Source of the DNA: Gemmatimonadota bacterium | GTDB taxonomy: Bacteria > Gemmatimonadota > Gemmatimonadetes > Longimicrobiales > Longimicrobiaceae | NCBI GenBank assembly: GCA_019348475.1 | Contig: JAHWJJ010000011.1 | Location: 1-22,144, forward strand | Direction: 5' to 3' | Length of the DNA: 22,144 nt | Shown here: piece by piece, positions 21,345 through 22,144 of the stretch | Position numbering within the stretch: the stretch's first letter is position 1 | Layout of the letters: each line of letters starts with the position of its first letter | Made by a program: the position numbers and the translations under genes | The notes under the pieces: generated by a model | Database searches by the model: none | Seen by the model: the letters and a program-made list of their open reading frames with translations, nothing else | What the model was told of the DNA's origin: nothing

Positions 21345-21368
21345 GCCTGCCTCCTTCGTTCTTCAGGT

Positions 21369-22144
21369 TCACGAGCCCAGCGCGCCGTAGGCGCGCAGAA
21401 GCAGCTCCAGCTCGCGGTTCCGTTCGTCCGAGCCCACCACCCGCTCCCGCATCCGCTCGTCCACGCCGGCGCGGCGGTCCTCTTCCGCGTCCCGGCCGGT
21501 GGTGCGGCCCGCCTCCCACCCGAATCGGTTGTCGCTCTCGCGGTCACGGCCGAGCCCGCGCTGGAACTCGCCCGTGCCCAGCGCCGTGTTCGCCGCGCTG
21601 GAGCGGTCGCCTGCGTAGGTCCGCGCCTGCTCCAGCCCCAGGTCCAGCGCCCGCTTGCTGCGCACGTCCTCGATGTCGCCCAGCATCCGGCGGCCCTGGT
21701 CCACCTCAACGGAGGAACCCAGGATGCCGCGGCGCGCCATCAGCTGCGAGAGCGACCGCATGCGGTCCTCGCCCTGCTTCTGCGCGTCGGCGTTGATGAC
21801 GCCCAGCCCCTGCTTCACCAGGTCGCTGTCGAAGCGCGACGGGTTCGCCAGGCCGCCCCGCGCGAACTCCTCCAGCGCGCCGCTCAGGTTCTCGCCCTGG
21901 TTGGCGCCCGGCGCGGGCCTGTACTGAGTGTCCTTCACGCCACCCAGCAGCTTCTGCTGCATGTTGCCCATCCCCGGCGGCGGCGGGGCCTGCGTGTTCG
22001 ACATCCCGCCCGGCGGCGCCCCCGGCGCGGCCTGCTGCGGCTGTGGCGCCATCATGTTGATCATCGGCTGCGCGCCGTTGGCCGTCATCCCCGGGGGGGG
22101 CGCCGCGCCCGGCTGGCCCGGTGGGGCGGGCGGCACGGGAACGG
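21369..22144 (-). CDS. Putative virion protein, 5' end outside window
   Basis: The frame is open to the right edge, so the true start may lie outside; a GTG at 22136 is inside but lacks visible context. At least 255 aa are seen. The first 60 residues are Pro/Met/Gly/Gln-rich and low complexity; the rest is helical and Arg/Asp/Glu-rich with heptad-like repeats (DRMRSLSQLMARRGILGSS, RRMLGDIEDVRSKRALDLG, ERNRELELLLRAYGALG). No enzyme motif. Together with the next two genes it forms a set of probable core or ejection proteins. It ends 25 nt before the Gly-rich gene. Confidence 0.6.
   Translation of the reverse strand, partial: VPVPPAPPGQPGAAPPPGMTANGAQPMINMMAPQPQQAAPGAPPGGMSNTQAPPPPGMGNMQQKLLGGVKDTQYRPAPGANQGENLSGALEEFARGGLANPSRFDSDLVKQGLGVINADAQKQGEDRMRSLSQLMARRGILGSSVEVDQGRRMLGDIEDVRSKRALDLGLEQARTYAGDRSSAANTALGTGEFQRGLGRDRESDNRFGWEAGRTTGRDAEEDRRAGVDERMRERVVGSDERNRELELLLRAYGALGS

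Noticed and set aside
1..22144. CRISPR array, rRNA or insertion sequence
   Set aside because: No regularly spaced direct repeats, no rRNA-like sequence and no transposase other than the phage integrase and HNH gene were seen.

Overview
The window reads as part of a temperate phage (integrated prophage or phage genome) of a high-GC bacterium with a Gram-negative type envelope. The GC content is very high throughout, which explains the many long antisense reading frames. Phage-encoded lipoproteins with a lipobox and a signal-peptide protein point to a diderm host. The genus cannot be fixed from sequence alone; Gemmatimonadota or a similarly GC-rich phylum would fit, but that is a guess.

Layout. 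(1) 1-122: short AT-richer end next to the integrase, a candidate attachment region. (2) 123-10514, all minus strand: a tightly packed early/recombination operon, most stops overlapping the next start by 1-8 nt. In transcription order it holds two small unknown genes, a VRR-NUC nuclease, a phage CCLG-motif protein, three small unknown genes, a strong hairpin (8198-8231), a RecT/SSAP-like protein, an HNH-AP2 homing-type endonuclease, an SbcD/Mre11 nuclease, a 66-aa unknown gene, an SbcC/Rad50 ATPase, two small unknown genes, a phage adenine methyltransferase, an excisionase-like protein and a tyrosine integrase. (3) 10515-10640: divergent control region with a 14-bp palindrome and two copies of a 19-bp operator-like element. 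(4) 10628-12473, plus strand: an XRE-type repressor without a visible LexA-type protease domain, followed by an overlapping TPR protein. A small minus-strand lipopeptide gene (12470-12688) converges on the TPR gene. (5) 12880-14273, plus strand: small envelope genes (lipoprotein, two-TM protein, secreted Adhesin_E-like protein) and a second repressor-type HTH gene, resembling lysogenic-conversion cargo. (6) 14284-22144, minus strand: two small membrane proteins (lysis candidates), a ~1691-aa polyvalent protein with an ADP-ribosyltransferase-like domain and glycine-zipper segments, and three Ala/Gly-rich putative internal virion proteins. The last gene runs off the right edge. Terminase, portal and capsid genes are not in the window.

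How it may work together. The divergent region probably sets the lysis-lysogeny choice: the repressor would act on the 19-bp sites and perhaps on the early promoter. The early operon supplies a recombination system of the T4 gp46/47 (Rad50/Mre11) type combined with an annealing protein, plus DNA methylation and integration/excision. The late genes at the right encode proteins likely packaged and ejected with the DNA. The most interesting candidate system is the repressor/TPR/small exported peptide locus, whose parts resemble peptide-controlled regulators in general terms but which I do not recognise as a described system.
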